Assembly: GCA_024402595.1 (NCBI GenBank)
Contig: JAKSTL010000005.1
Location: 1 to 57,441, forward strand
Reading direction: 5' to 3'
Source: Treponema sp.
Lineage (GTDB): Bacteria; Spirochaetota; Spirochaetia; Treponematales; Treponemataceae
Length of the DNA: 57,441 nt
Every line of letters begins with the position of its first letter. The stretch's first letter is position 1. Shown one piece after another: positions 31,553 through 40,972 of this stretch. Position numbers and translations under genes: made by a program. The notes beneath the pieces were generated by a model. It was not told the origin of the DNA and did not search any database. It saw nothing but the letters and a program-made list of their open reading frames with translations.

Positions 31553-31870
31553 TTATTTCTTTGAAGTAACAACAACAGAGTTATCTGCATTAGAATAAGG
31601 TGCTGGAATGTATTTATCAGCAGCCCAATCATTTTCCCATCTTGTACCGTCGAGTAAATAACGGAACTGGAATTCTTTATCAACAGGAAGCTCCAAAGTT
31701 ACAGAGAATGAACCATCTTTTGCCTTCTTAAGAGGTGTGTCTACACTACTCCAGCTATTGAAATCACCAGCAATATTGATTGTGTTTGCACCCTGAGCGG
31801 CCTCTGCAGAAACAGTAAATTTAACCTTACAAATAGCCTTATCTTTTGAAAAAGTCTTTTTTAAAGCCAT
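31553..31870 (-). CDS. Stand-alone CBM48/isoamylase-N-type domain protein
   Basis: 105 aa, a single early-set beta-sandwich: VKFTVSAEAAQGANTINIAG, DFNSWSSVDTPLKKAKDGSF and FQFRYLLDGTRWENDWAADK match glycogen-binding CBM48/AMPK-beta domains, including the Trp and Lys positions that contact sugar. No enzyme is attached and there is no signal peptide, so it is cytoplasmic. Such free domains may bind glycogen or act as partners of starch and glycogen enzymes; none is nearby. AAGGAG precedes the ATG and a TATAAT box lies near 31890. Confidence 0.85.
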   Translation of the reverse strand: MALKKTFSKDKAICKVKFTVSAEAAQGANTINIAGDFNSWSSVDTPLKKAKDGSFSVTLELPVDKEFQFRYLLDGTRWENDWAADKYIPAPYSNADNSVVVTSKK

Positions 31871-31976
31871 AACCTTTTTCTCCTTAAAAAAATTATAATC
31901 AACTTAATAAAAATACAATTTTGAAATAGGATGTGATTACTAAAAGTACAAATAAAATAATGTATTTTTCTTATTA

Positions 31977-32005
31977 TTGCAATAGTTTTTAAATTTCACT
32001 ATATT
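31977..32005 (+). promoter_or_regulatory. Promoter of the metK transcript
   Basis: TTGCAA (31977-31982), 17-nt spacer, TATATT (32000-32005). Transcription would begin near 32012, about 16 nt before the riboswitch stem. Confidence 0.65.
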
Positions 32006-32027
32006 AGTGGTGAAGGTACAAGCCTCA

Positions 32028-32098
32028 TTCCGCCGATTTATCCAACTTGCAGAGCGGAAACTGGTTCGTATGAATCGGTAAATCTTGCTAAATAGGAG
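32028..32098 (+). promoter_or_regulatory. SAM-II-like riboswitch in the metK leader
   Basis: H-type pseudoknot. Stem P1 is TTCCGC (32028-32033) with GCGGAA (32054-32059). Its loop GATTTATCC (32035-32043) pairs with GGTAAATC (32077-32084). The signature TTGCA (32047-32051) and GCTAAATAGGAG (32087-32098) follow the SAM-II order and content: GAUUUAACC, UUGCA, AUAAAU, GCUAAAAAGGG. An extra small hairpin GGTTC-GTAT-GAATC (32063-32076) sits before P2. The 3' end of the element contains AGGAG (32094-32098), the metK ribosome site, so SAM binding would block translation, the known SAM-II mechanism. The downstream gene makes SAM, which supports the call. Confidence 0.8.
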
Positions 32099-32104
32099 AC
32101 GAAT

Positions 32105-33346
32105 ATGTCTATCTTATCTAACAATCACTATTTATTTACATCTGAATCTGTTGGTGAAGGCCACCCAGATAAACTTTGTGATCAGGTTTCTGATGCCGTT
32201 TTGGATTATTGTCTTTCTTTAGACAAAGATGCTCATGTTGCCTGCGAAACTTTTGCTTCCACTGATTTTTTACTTGTAGGTGGAGAAATTGGTTTTCAGA
32301 ATATTGAAGTAGACAATGATTTTACTAAAAAGTTCAACGCACAAATTGAAAAAATTGCCCGCCAGGTTGCTGTAAAAATTGGATACACATCTCCAGAAGT
32401 TGGTTTGGACGGTCAAAACTGTATTTTTATGAACAGACTTCATGCACAGTCAAAGGATATTAATCAAGGGGTTGTGGGAAAAGGTCTGGATGAGTTTGAA
32501 GGTAAACAAGGAGCTGGTGACCAGGGAATGATGTTTGGTTTTGCCTGCAATGAAACGCCTACTTTAATGCCAGCACCAGTTTATTATGCCCATCAGCTTT
32601 TGCTTAAAGCCCACAATTTACGCCACAGCGGAGAAATCAAATGGTTGCGCCCAGATGCAAAATCTCAGGTTACCGTTGAATATGATGAAAATCACAAACC
32701 AGTACGCATTGATACAGTTGTTCTTTCTCATCAACATGACCCAAATGTTTTTGATGCCGACGATCAGAAAGACCATGCAAAACTTTCGGAAGAAATAATT
32801 AACAAAATTATAAAACCTGTTCTGGAACCAACTGGTCTCTTGGACGAACAAACTCAGTATTACATAAATCCAACTGGAAAGTTTGTAACCGGCGGTCCTG
32901 ATGGTGATTCAGGATTAACAGGACGAAAAATTATTGTTGATACTTACGGTGGAATGGGTCGTCATGGTGGCGGTGCTTTCTCTGGAAAAGATCCTTCTAA
33001 AGTTGACCGTTCCGCAGCATACATGGCCAGATATATTGCAAAAAATGTTGTTGCAGCTGGTTTAGCAGATCGAGCAGAAGTTGAACTTGCTTATGCTATT
33101 GGCGTTCCTTACCCAGTTTCAATAATGGTAGAAACCTTTGGAACAGAAAAAATTGCCCGTTCCACAATCGAAGCCGCAGTAGAAAAAGTTTTTGACTGCA
33201 CACCTGCGGGAATCATTGAAACACTTCAACTAAAACAGCCAATCTACGCTCCAACAGCAAGTTATGGCCATTTTGGTAGAGATGGGTTCCCTTGGGAAAA
33301 AACCGATAAAGTTGCCGCATTAAAAAAGGAATGCGGAATTAACTAA
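32105..33346 (+). CDS. metK: S-adenosylmethionine synthetase
   Basis: 413 aa. Converts methionine and ATP to SAM. Diagnostic motifs: [20 protein letters not shown] at the N-terminus, the [15 protein letters not shown] hexapeptide region, the P-loop-like [15 protein letters not shown] and [10 protein letters not shown]. It is slightly longer than the ~385-aa E. coli enzyme, through loops such as [12 protein letters not shown] 32105 has AGGAG at 32094-32098 lying inside the SAM-II-like riboswitch. The next gene starts 16 nt after the stop, so the nth-HD fusion shares the transcript. Confidence 0.97.
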   Translation: MSILSNNHYLFTSESVGEGHPDKLCDQVSDAVLDYCLSLDKDAHVACETFASTDFLLVGGEIGFQNIEVDNDFTKKFNAQIEKIARQVAVKIGYTSPEVGLDGQNCIFMNRLHAQSKDINQGVVGKGLDEFEGKQGAGDQGMMFGFACNETPTLMPAPVYYAHQLLLKAHNLRHSGEIKWLRPDAKSQVTVEYDENHKPVRIDTVVLSHQHDPNVFDADDQKDHAKLSEEIINKIIKPVLEPTGLLDEQTQYYINPTGKFVTGGPDGDSGLTGRKIIVDTYGGMGRHGGGAFSGKDPSKVDRSAAYMARYIAKNVVAAGLADRAEVELAYAIGVPYPVSIMVETFGTEKIARSTIEAAVEKVFDCTPAGIIETLQLKQPIYAPTASYGHFGRDGFPWEKTDKVAALKKECGIN

Positions 33347-33362
33347 TAATCAGGCGGATAAA

Positions 33363-35093
33363 ATGGATTTGTTATCAACAGCAGAAATGGAAAAGATTTT
33401 TCAACGATGGGAAAAGTCTAATCCTAACCCAACATCTGAACTGGATTATACAAATCCATTTACTTTGCTGGTTGCAGTGGTTCTTTCTGCCCAAGCTACC
33501 GACAAAAGTGTAAATATTGCTACAAAAAAGCTTTTTCAACTGGTTGATACTCCTGAAAAAATGCTTCAACTAGGAGAAAAAGCTCTTATTGAATATATTA
33601 AAACCATTGGCCTTTACAAAAATAAAGCAAAACATGTAATCGCTCTTTCACAAAAATTGATTGAAGATTTTAATTCTAAAGTTCCTTCTAGTCGCGAAGA
33701 ACTAATGACACTGCCGGGCGTTGGTAGAAAAACCGCAAATGTTGTGCTGAATGTCATTTTTAAGCAACCGACCATGCCTGTTGATACCCATCTTTTGAGA
33801 GTCTGTCCAAAAATTGGTCTTGCAGAAGGAACAACTCCAGAACAAATTGAACAAAGTCTTCTCCAGCGTATTCCCGAAAAATATTTATATAACGCTCATC
33901 ACTGGATTCTGCTTCACGGAAGATATGTGTGTACTGCAAAAAATCCAAATTGTCAGGATTGCATTATCAGAGATATTTGTCTCCACAATTATTTTGCCGA
34001 ATATGACTGGAAAAAAATGCTTACTATGAATCCAATGGGCGAATATGATACTCAAAAATATCATCAGATTTTGGAACCTGATTTTCCAGACTTTTTGAAT
34101 AAATATATCCAGCTTCCAATGTTACAAAGACTTAAAGGAATTGGGCTTTTGTGCGGAACTGATTGGACAAAGTTATATAAAAACCGTTTTTATTATTCCC
34201 GACTGGACCATTCTGTAGGTGTTGCACTTATAATCTGGCACTTTACTCACGACAAAGCTCAAACTATTGCGGGTCTTTTACATGATGTGTCTACTTCGGT
34301 TTTCTCCCATGTGTCAGATTTTAGAAAAGGTGATGCCCTTACACAAACTGTAACCGAAGCTGAAAATGAATCTATTATTCACTCCAACAATGAATTAAAA
34401 AAACTACTTGAATCAGATAACCTAACAATAGAACAGATTGAAGATTATCACAAATATCCTATTGCAGATAATGAAATACCACAATTAAGTGCAGATCGTC
34501 TGGAATATATGTTTCCTTCTGGTATGGCGCTGGATGGAACTTGGGATTTACCATCTATTGAACGAGCCTATAACGACATTGAAGTTCTTACCAACGAAAA
34601 TGGTGAACCTGAGCTTGGTTTTAAGACATTAGACATTGCCGTTGATTATTGCCGTCGTTTTTGTATGATTGGTCATATTTTACAATTAAACGAAAATAAG
34701 TTAACTCTTCATTTGCTGGGACAAATAATGAATCTTGCAGTGGAAACAAATCTATTAACCGAACAGGATTTTATGCTCCTATCTGAAAAAGAGATTCTGG
34801 AAAAGTTGGAAGCTGGATTAAAAAAAGCTGAATCTTCGCCCAAAGTTCTTCAACTGGATAAGCTTTATAAAACTTTCCGTAATATGACGAAAATTGAGCA
34901 TACCACAAGCGCTTTATCGGAAACTGAATATTTTTCGGTTAGTTTGCGGGTAAAACAAAGATATATAAATCCTTTGGTAAAAAATCTGGGAAGAGTAAAA
35001 GACAATTCACCTCTTGCCGCGAAAATCATTCAAGACTTTTTAACTTATGAAGATTCAAAGTATGGTTGTGTCAAACTCATCAATGATTTGTAA
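33363..35093 (+). CDS. Endonuclease III (Nth) fused to an HD-domain phosphohydrolase
   Basis: 576 aa in one frame. Residues 1-215 are a complete Nth DNA glycosylase/AP lyase: helix-hairpin-helix LPGVGRKTANV with Lys123, catalytic Asp141 (MPVDTHLLRV), and the 4Fe-4S ligands Cys190-x6-Cys197-x2-Cys200-x5-Cys206. Residues about 240-576 are an HD domain of the SAMHD1/dNTPase type: LDHSVGVALIIWHF (His283), AGLLHDVSTSVFSHVSDF (His307-Asp308), then a long helical region. Normal Nth is about 211 aa and ends after the cluster. The join lies near a run of seven A (about 34012-34018), so an indel could be checked, but no stop interrupts the frame. It follows metK by 16 nt. Confidence 0.85.
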   Translation: MDLLSTAEMEKIFQRWEKSNPNPTSELDYTNPFTLLVAVVLSAQATDKSVNIATKKLFQLVDTPEKMLQLGEKALIEYIKTIGLYKNKAKHVIALSQKLIEDFNSKVPSSREELMTLPGVGRKTANVVLNVIFKQPTMPVDTHLLRVCPKIGLAEGTTPEQIEQSLLQRIPEKYLYNAHHWILLHGRYVCTAKNPNCQDCIIRDICLHNYFAEYDWKKMLTMNPMGEYDTQKYHQILEPDFPDFLNKYIQLPMLQRLKGIGLLCGTDWTKLYKNRFYYSRLDHSVGVALIIWHFTHDKAQTIAGLLHDVSTSVFSHVSDFRKGDALTQTVTEAENESIIHSNNELKKLLESDNLTIEQIEDYHKYPIADNEIPQLSADRLEYMFPSGMALDGTWDLPSIERAYNDIEVLTNENGEPELGFKTLDIAVDYCRRFCMIGHILQLNENKLTLHLLGQIMNLAVETNLLTEQDFMLLSEKEILEKLEAGLKKAESSPKVLQLDKLYKTFRNMTKIEHTTSALSETEYFSVSLRVKQRYINPLVKNLGRVKDNSPLAAKIIQDFLTYEDSKYGCVKLINDL

Positions 35094-35110
35094 AATCATA
35101 CACAATTCAT

Positions 35111-35142
35111 AAGGATTTTTATTTTTGTTTGAAATCCTTTTT
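35111..35142 (+). terminator. Intrinsic terminator after the metK-nth/HD operon
   Basis: AAGGATTT (35111-35118) pairs with AAATCCTT (35132-35139), followed by TTT. The rest of the gap to 35328 is AT-rich with nothing I can name. Confidence 0.7.
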
Positions 35143-35328
35143 AGGCGTAATTCTCTTAGAACTTCAAACTGTTTTATATACATCTCAATCTTCATTCAAA
35201 ACTTTATACTCTAATACAATTAATTATTTATCGTTCTCGCAGAAACTCTCAACTTTTTTTCAAAAAATGTAAAAAAATCTTCCTGTTTTAGAAAAATGAA
35301 GTGTAAATTCCTATGAGGTAATATAAAT

Positions 35329-36231
35329 ATGAATAGAGAAATCAAATCATCACTGTTCATCGATTATTTTGGAAAGGATGAAATCGTTGGTAAAAGAAAC
35401 TTTCTTGAACTTTACAATGCTATTCACGACACGAACTACACTTTGGAGAATACAGAGCTGCATATTCGTGAAATCGATGACACTATGTACAAAACCTTCC
35501 AAAATGATATAGGTATGGAATTGAACGGGCGTCTTGTGGTTTTGATAGAGCATCAAAGTACAATAAACAACAATATGCCCTTACGCTTTTTGGAATATGT
35601 ATCAAGGATATACACATCCATAGTTCCAGGAGAAATCCGTTACAGAGAAAAACTATTTAAAATACCAACTCCTGAGTTTCTTGTTTTCTACAACGGAACA
35701 AAAAAGCACCCGGATTACTCTGAACTAAAACTTTCGGATGCTTTTCTGGACAATAACGATAGTTCCTATTTGGAATTAAGAGTAAAAGTATATAATATCA
35801 AGGATCAAGACTTACCTATTGTTCGCAAGTGTGATAAGATTAGGCAGTACACAGAGTTTATAAATTACATTTACGCTAATGCAAACATTAAAGATGAAGA
35901 ATCTTGCCTGCAGGCAATAAACGAAGCCCGAAAAATAGGTTTATTACCTAACTATCTAGAGCGTAAAATTACGGAGGTCATTAACATGCTAACAGCTGAA
36001 TATGATTACGATCTTGATATAGCCGTAAAAAAGCAAGAAGCCTACGAAGATGGTCTCCAAGATGGTATACAAAAAGGATTAGATCAAGGTATACAACGCG
36101 GTGAACAAATTAAAGCTCTGGAAGACGCTCTTGTTATGATAAAAACCTTTAATCACCCTATTTCCGATGTTTGTAAAGCTTTGAAAATAGACGAAGCATT
36201 AGTTCAGGAAGCGCTAGAAAACAATGATTAA
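35329..36231 (+). CDS. Rpn-family recombination-promoting nuclease / PD-(D/E)XK transposase-like protein
   Basis: 300 aa. Begins with KSSLFIDYFGKDEIVGKRNFLELY, typical of this group. The PD-(D/E)XK core is NDIGMELNGRLVVLIEHQST (acidic D and E-x-Q), then FLEYVSRIY and EFLVFYNG. The C-terminal part has Gly-rich repeats (YEDGLQDGIQKGLDQGIQRG) and a short helix-turn-helix-like end (ISDVCKALKIDEALVQEAL). Rpn proteins are Mg-dependent DNases that raise recA-independent recombination and often occur in many copies per genome. GAGGT precedes the ATG. It is a single gene with its own terminator. Confidence 0.85.
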   Translation: MNREIKSSLFIDYFGKDEIVGKRNFLELYNAIHDTNYTLENTELHIREIDDTMYKTFQNDIGMELNGRLVVLIEHQSTINNNMPLRFLEYVSRIYTSIVPGEIRYREKLFKIPTPEFLVFYNGTKKHPDYSELKLSDAFLDNNDSSYLELRVKVYNIKDQDLPIVRKCDKIRQYTEFINYIYANANIKDEESCLQAINEARKIGLLPNYLERKITEVINMLTAEYDYDLDIAVKKQEAYEDGLQDGIQKGLDQGIQRGEQIKALEDALVMIKTFNHPISDVCKALKIDEALVQEALENND

Positions 36232-36310
36232 TAAAACTGCCAAGCTCATGTTTCACAATACCGCACTGTAAGATTTTGATATTTTTCTTCCATAACACCA
36301 CAAATACAAA

Positions 36311-36349
36311 AAAAACGGCGAACATCAATTTGAATGCTCGCCGTTTTTT
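36311..36349. terminator. Bidirectional intrinsic terminator
   Basis: AAAAACGGCGA (36311-36321) pairs with TCGCCGTTTTT (36338-36348). It has T-runs on both strands and lies between the convergent Rpn and lipoprotein genes. Confidence 0.9.
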
Positions 36350-36373
36350 ATCTTAACTGTCTAGACATAGACC

Positions 36374-38356
36374 TTAGCGTGTAATACAAATGTAGAATGA
36401 ATTACCGATTCTAACTTCATCGCCTGTTCCCGCCGCTTTGTATTTTCCTGATACAGATAATCTATAGGTACCAGCAGTAACAGAAACTGGTGTATTACCT
36501 TCTGTTTGGTCAGTAATTAACCAAGTAAAACTGTTTTCATTTGAAGTTATACCATCTGTTGAAGTAGAACCATCATATATAACACTGCCATCATAACTAT
36601 ATAATTTCCAAGTATCAACGGAAGCATTAGCAACAGTTGTAATCTCAACCTTAACATCAGTTGCAGGACTTACAGGAATACCACTGATTGTGTAAGTATT
36701 ATCAATATCTGTAATAGCATTATCTTCTGCAGCTTGATAACTTGGGAATGTTACTTTCAAAGTAAGAATAGATTCCCAGAAAGCTGTTAGGTCAATATTA
36801 TCAGTATTATCAGCGGCAATCTCTGTAATTGCGGTCTTATCTGCATCCCCAGTAGCATACCATTTAATAAAGTTATAGAATTCTCTTACAACATTTGGAT
36901 ATGAACCTGTAGCACCAATTAGATTCTGTACTGTACTACTCTTAGTATAAGGAACCACATATTTTACAACGCTACTACCTGTAGAAGCGGCTGCTGTAGT
37001 TTTAATATTTCCATTTTCAAGATTATAAGTAACAGTATAAAGATTAAGTTCTCTATCGGCAGCAAGTGTTTCATCATCAGTTTTACGATTAAAGTAGTTA
37101 ATTGCACGGATTTTCGCAGTATAAACTTTTCCTGTTTCCAATTCAATTGTTGCTTTTGTTGTACTAGCCATAAGAGTTCCAACTTTTGGAGTATATGTTG
37201 TTGGTCTGTCTTCTTCATCAATTTGTTTAATAAATGGATCATCAGCCGGAGCATATATCTTTTCTACAGGATTTTCTGGATCTGTTACATCTGTAATAAT
37301 AATTTCAAATCCATATTCATTATTTGAATTATCATCCCAAGTAAACTCTACATCGTATGTTGTTTCAACTGCTGTATCAGCATCCAAAGCTTGTGCAACA
37401 GGAGCAAAATTATTTGTAGCAGCATCAAACTCAACAGTGGCATATTTATATTTGTAAGTAAGAGATGTTGGATTGTTTGGTTTTGTATTGAAGGCATCTT
37501 TCTTTAAAGAAATTGTCTTTGAAGAAAGGTTTCCTCCATCAATTACCAAAGGTTCATCAAAAAGACAGACTGTTTTATCTTCATCATCTGTAAATCGTGC
37601 AACAAAATGGTAAATATCACCAGCCTTAATGGAGTCATTTGTATAAATAATCTTATATTTCTTTGCAGAGTCATCAATAAGAGAAATAGCTGTAACATTA
37701 TTTCCAGGTTCAGCTGTCATCTTTGAAGTAAATTCTGCATTATTTAAAGAAAATGATGAATCAATAGGTGTTTGACCTAATGAATCTGTATAAATACCAT
37801 AAACAACCTTAGCAAAATTTTCCGGCTTGATAAATTCAACTGTGATTTCAGTAGAACCTTTTGCATTTGTTGCTGTTAAAGGAATCTTCAAAGCGAAAGT
37901 TGTTTCTGCTTTACCAGCACGCAAATCAACTGTAGATTGACCTATTAAAGCTATGTTATCATGAGTTGCTTCTGTATAAGCTGTAAGAGTTAAATACCAT
38001 ACTGCTGGCTGTAAAGAAATCTTTGCTGTTCCAGCCTTAATGCTTGCATAAGAAAACTCATTTACCTGATTTTCTGTTGGAACTTCATTGGCACCATTGT
38101 ATGTATTTTCAGAATCTGTAGAACCAGTTAAAACATAATACAGTGATCCAGAACGAGCTTCTGTCCAATCATCTGGAAAAATTGTTTTTGACTGCATCAT
38201 TGCAGAAATACCAAAAGTAAGTTCATTACCAGTTTCATCTTTTGGAACCGCATTAACACCCTTCAAAACAGAACCAAGTCCAGCCACATCATTACAAGAT
38301 GTAACCAACATCAATGCCGCAATAGCACCGATAAAAAAAGATAAGCTTTTTTTCAT
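36374..38356 (-). CDS. Large lipoprotein with InlB/Listeria-Bacteroides-type repeat and Fn3-like domains
   Basis: 660 aa with a lipoprotein signal (MLVTSCND, Cys21). N-terminal half: beta-strand domains (SLYYVLTGSTDSENTY, AVWYLTLTAYTEATHDN). Middle: Fn3-like (YDVEFTWDDNSNNEYGFEII, VYTAKIRAINYFN). Around 440-530: an InlB B-repeat-like unit (YTVTYNLENGNIKTT, YNFIKWYATGDADKT, IDLTAFWES). C-terminal: a pre-peptidase-like sandwich (WKLYSYDGSVIYDGS, SVTAGTYRLSVSGKYK). It looks like a surface adhesion or carbohydrate-contact lipoprotein. AAAGGAG precedes the ATG. It follows the smaller lipoprotein gene by 36 nt, likely one operon. Confidence 0.82.
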   Translation of the reverse strand: MKKSLSFFIGAIAALMLVTSCNDVAGLGSVLKGVNAVPKDETGNELTFGISAMMQSKTIFPDDWTEARSGSLYYVLTGSTDSENTYNGANEVPTENQVNEFSYASIKAGTAKISLQPAVWYLTLTAYTEATHDNIALIGQSTVDLRAGKAETTFALKIPLTATNAKGSTEITVEFIKPENFAKVVYGIYTDSLGQTPIDSSFSLNNAEFTSKMTAEPGNNVTAISLIDDSAKKYKIIYTNDSIKAGDIYHFVARFTDDEDKTVCLFDEPLVIDGGNLSSKTISLKKDAFNTKPNNPTSLTYKYKYATVEFDAATNNFAPVAQALDADTAVETTYDVEFTWDDNSNNEYGFEIIITDVTDPENPVEKIYAPADDPFIKQIDEEDRPTTYTPKVGTLMASTTKATIELETGKVYTAKIRAINYFNRKTDDETLAADRELNLYTVTYNLENGNIKTTAAASTGSSVVKYVVPYTKSSTVQNLIGATGSYPNVVREFYNFIKWYATGDADKTAITEIAADNTDNIDLTAFWESILTLKVTFPSYQAAEDNAITDIDNTYTISGIPVSPATDVKVEITTVANASVDTWKLYSYDGSVIYDGSTSTDGITSNENSFTWLITDQTEGNTPVSVTAGTYRLSVSGKYKAAGTGDEVRIGNSFYICITR

Positions 38357-38392
38357 TTCTATATCTCCTTTATTTTGAAATCCTTTCTTTTA

Positions 38393-38893
38393 TTATTCAT
38401 ATACTTTCACAATTGCCGTGTCCGTATATCTTGTTACACTAGTTTTAGTTTCCTGAATAGCGGCAACATACAAATTGTAGTCTCCAACCTCAAGATTTCT
38501 GGTATCTATATACACAATATTTGGGTCATTTACATCGGCTTTTACGACATAAGCATTATCCTGATTATCCGTTAAAGTCCATTCGTAACGAGTATACCCT
38601 CTATTAACCTTTATACTACCAATTTCCGACTTCTTTATACTATAATTTGGCTTCAACAAGTCTAATTCTACATCTTGTGGAACCAGAACTTCTTCTTTTT
38701 CTTCTTTTGCAAAAAGAGTGTTGTAATCCTTTACCATGCCTTCTAAACTTGTAAAGTTAAAATCAAACATTTTGCAAGAAGGCGTTAGGAATAAAAACAA
38801 AAGGACAAAGCAAAAAAAATTCATTCTACAAAGAAAGAGCTTCCTTTCCCCCAGAGAATAATTTTTTCTTTTCGCAATCCAAACTCTTTTCAT
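38393..38893 (-). CDS. Small lipoprotein of unknown function
   Basis: 166 aa from ATG 38893, supported by AAAGGA just upstream; an internal ATG at 38824 lacks a ribosome site. The chosen start gives a long basic n-region before FFCFVLLFLFLTPSCK (lipobox Cys about 40). The mature part contains a strand-rich domain (GYTRYEWTLTDNQDNAYVV, VGDYNLYVAAIQET) like a small Ig or cadherin-type fold. Family not recognised. It is first in a probable two-gene operon with the 660-aa lipoprotein, downstream of a sigma-28-type promoter. Confidence 0.72.
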   Translation of the reverse strand: MKRVWIAKRKNYSLGERKLFLCRMNFFCFVLLFLFLTPSCKMFDFNFTSLEGMVKDYNTLFAKEEKEEVLVPQDVELDLLKPNYSIKKSEIGSIKVNRGYTRYEWTLTDNQDNAYVVKADVNDPNIVYIDTRNLEVGDYNLYVAAIQETKTSVTRYTDTAIVKVYE

Positions 38894-39015
38894 TTTATCC
38901 TTTCCAAAGTTCTAACCAAACTTCTACCAAAGATTTACCAAAACTTTTTCCCAAAGTTTTAAACTTCAAAAGTTTTAAACTACAAAAGTTTTAAAATACA
39001 AAAGCCCTACATCAT

Positions 39016-39043
39016 TTATCGGCAGAACCTTTCCCAAAGTTTA
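39016..39043 (-). promoter_or_regulatory. Sigma-28 (FliA) type promoter of the lipoprotein pair
   Basis: Minus strand TAAA (39043-39040) overlapping the WD40 gene stop, 16-nt spacer, exact GCCGATAA (39023-39016). The roughly 115-nt leader to 38893 has several imperfect repeats of CAAAAGTTTTAAA. Confidence 0.58.
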
Positions 39044-40807
39044 GCTTTTTTTCTTTCGCTTAGTAATGTCCACTTTTTCATATCGCTTAAAGGTATAACC
39101 CAAGCTAAGCGAAGGTTGAAGCTTCAAAATTGAATCATAAACAAAATCAAACTTAAGTGTTAAACCAAACAAATCCGCACCCGTAGACAAACCACCATAA
39201 AATCCCTTATAAAAATCCGATTTTACAGAAGCACCAGTAGAATTATTCCACAAAACTCTGTAGGTTAAACCACCACACCCTTCCACAAAAACTCTAAGAT
39301 TTTTCAGACTATACAATTCAAACCCCACATCCAGCCCAGGTTTAAATGTATAAATATAAGGATTTTTAGCTCTAATTCCATCTTCAAAATAATAGGTATA
39401 AGGAAAATCTTTTATTGGCAAACCAACCCCAGCTTTTCCTTCCAGCGCCAAAATTAAAGGAATAGATTTGAAGTTCTGCTGATAAAGCACATCCAATTCA
39501 ACACTTCCAATATAAGGCCCTCCAGAAAGCATAGAATACCCCGCACCTATAAATCCTTCCGCAAGTGCCGGCCCCCTTCCTTTATTAACCTTAAACTGAT
39601 TATTTAATGCAATTTCTTCTTTAGCCGCTTCTTCAATTTTTTCCCCAGGCAAAGGCAAATCCTTTTCTCCACTTAATAATGGAAGAACTTCGCCAACCCT
39701 GTTTCTAACTTCATCATCCAAGCCATAAGGATCTTCAGGTGGTTGTGATGTAAAAGTTCCGTTCAAACAAAATCTAAACAAATAACCTTTTACCGTACCA
39801 GCAATCATTTGGCGCCCATCTGGACTATAACTTAAAGAATTAACCCGCCCGGCAGTTTCTTCGTTCTTTGTATCAAAGTCTAGAAAATGCGTAACCAGAC
39901 CAGTTCGAATGTCATAAGTTTTTATTCCACCATTTTTTAAGGCAATGGCAAAAGAGTTTCCGTCAGGACTAAAAGCCGCCGCATTTACCGCAATTTCAGG
40001 TTCCCTAATTCGTAAAAGAACACTTCCGTGCAGATTTCGCAAAACTAAAGTGTCTTTTTTTTCCATACTCAAAAAGTTTTCGCCCTTTGGATTTATAACC
40101 ACAGGCACTTTAGAATCAGGATAAAAGTCGTACATCGCCTCGCAAGCAAAATTGTTCAGATTCCACAGACGAATAGAACCATCTGTATCTGCCGAAATTA
40201 AACGGTTTGTTTTTGCGCAATAATCCATGGAATAAACAGGCGCCTTGTGTCCATCCATTTTGCTTACAAGAAAATCTTTAGTCATAATCAAACGGAAACA
40301 ATAATCTAGCGACAACCCATTCAAAGGAACAACCACCGACGACCCATCATTGGTAAAACTTGCCGCCAATACCTTAGCATCCTTGTTCCCTTTGATTTTT
40401 ACAACATCCTTGCAATTCTGACTGTATCTAATAATTATGGTTCCATCTTCCGAAAGCGAAAGAAAATATTTTCCATCCGGACTAAAACTTACAAAAATAA
40501 CAGGACTCTTGTGACCAGTACAAACCGTAAGCAATCTATTAGTGCTGGAACTCCAATACAAAACATAATTTCCCCAAGTGCTAAGGAATCGTTTTCCATC
40601 TGGACTAAAAGCCGTAGCCGTAACTGGATTTTCTGATTTTCCAACAATAACGCTGGGAACTTGACGGTCGGAAGCTTGAACAAAAACTGGCCCCGAAAAA
40701 CCATTTTTCGAAATATCACGGGAAAAAAGAAATGAACAGAACAGACACATCAGTGCCAATACTGAGAATAATTTTTTTTTGCAAAATCCCGTCAATACTT
40801 TTCCCAT
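39041..40807 (-). CDS. Exported WD40-repeat protein with a barrel-like C-terminal domain
   Basis: 588 aa with a signal peptide (KKLFSVLALMCLFCSFLFS). Residues about 60-360 form a WD40/YVTN-type propeller with repeated AFSPDGKRFLS, SFSPDGKYFLSLSEDGTI, SADTDGSIRLWNL and AFSPDGNSFAIALKNGGI units. After a linker (about 370-405) the last about 180 residues are amphipathic strands (FIGAGYSMLSGG, GGLSTGADLFGLTLKFDFVY, LQPSLSLGYTFKRY) resembling an outer-membrane barrel. The propeller would be a protein-protein platform in the periplasm or on the surface. It shares the soluble-domain-plus-barrel plan with three other genes in this window. Confidence 0.8.
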   Translation of the reverse strand: MGKVLTGFCKKKLFSVLALMCLFCSFLFSRDISKNGFSGPVFVQASDRQVPSVIVGKSENPVTATAFSPDGKRFLSTWGNYVLYWSSSTNRLLTVCTGHKSPVIFVSFSPDGKYFLSLSEDGTIIIRYSQNCKDVVKIKGNKDAKVLAASFTNDGSSVVVPLNGLSLDYCFRLIMTKDFLVSKMDGHKAPVYSMDYCAKTNRLISADTDGSIRLWNLNNFACEAMYDFYPDSKVPVVINPKGENFLSMEKKDTLVLRNLHGSVLLRIREPEIAVNAAAFSPDGNSFAIALKNGGIKTYDIRTGLVTHFLDFDTKNEETAGRVNSLSYSPDGRQMIAGTVKGYLFRFCLNGTFTSQPPEDPYGLDDEVRNRVGEVLPLLSGEKDLPLPGEKIEEAAKEEIALNNQFKVNKGRGPALAEGFIGAGYSMLSGGPYIGSVELDVLYQQNFKSIPLILALEGKAGVGLPIKDFPYTYYFEDGIRAKNPYIYTFKPGLDVGFELYSLKNLRVFVEGCGGLTYRVLWNNSTGASVKSDFYKGFYGGLSTGADLFGLTLKFDFVYDSILKLQPSLSLGYTFKRYEKVDITKRKKKS

Positions 40808-40823
40808 ACCAATAAACCTAGAA

Positions 40824-40852
40824 ATTATACCAATATATAAACTTTAGCGCAA
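40824..40852 (-). promoter_or_regulatory. Promoter of the WD40 gene
   Basis: Minus strand TTGCGC (40852-40847), 17-nt spacer, TATAAT (40829-40824), about 17 nt before the ATG. Confidence 0.6.
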
Positions 40853-40972
40853 TTCTACCCAAAATGCATAAAAAAGACCAAAATCCCTTGTCCCATTCAA
40901 TCCCCATTCCAACCCTTTTTTTGCGAAACACTTAGAAAATCAATAAGCCTTAGAAGAGTTAAAAAAACACAA

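Noticed and set aside
32018..32043. Sigma-28 promoter (GCCGATTT) before metK
   Set aside because: The sequence is part of the riboswitch P1/L1 region, lacks TAAA at the right distance, and a good sigma-70 promoter lies upstream.
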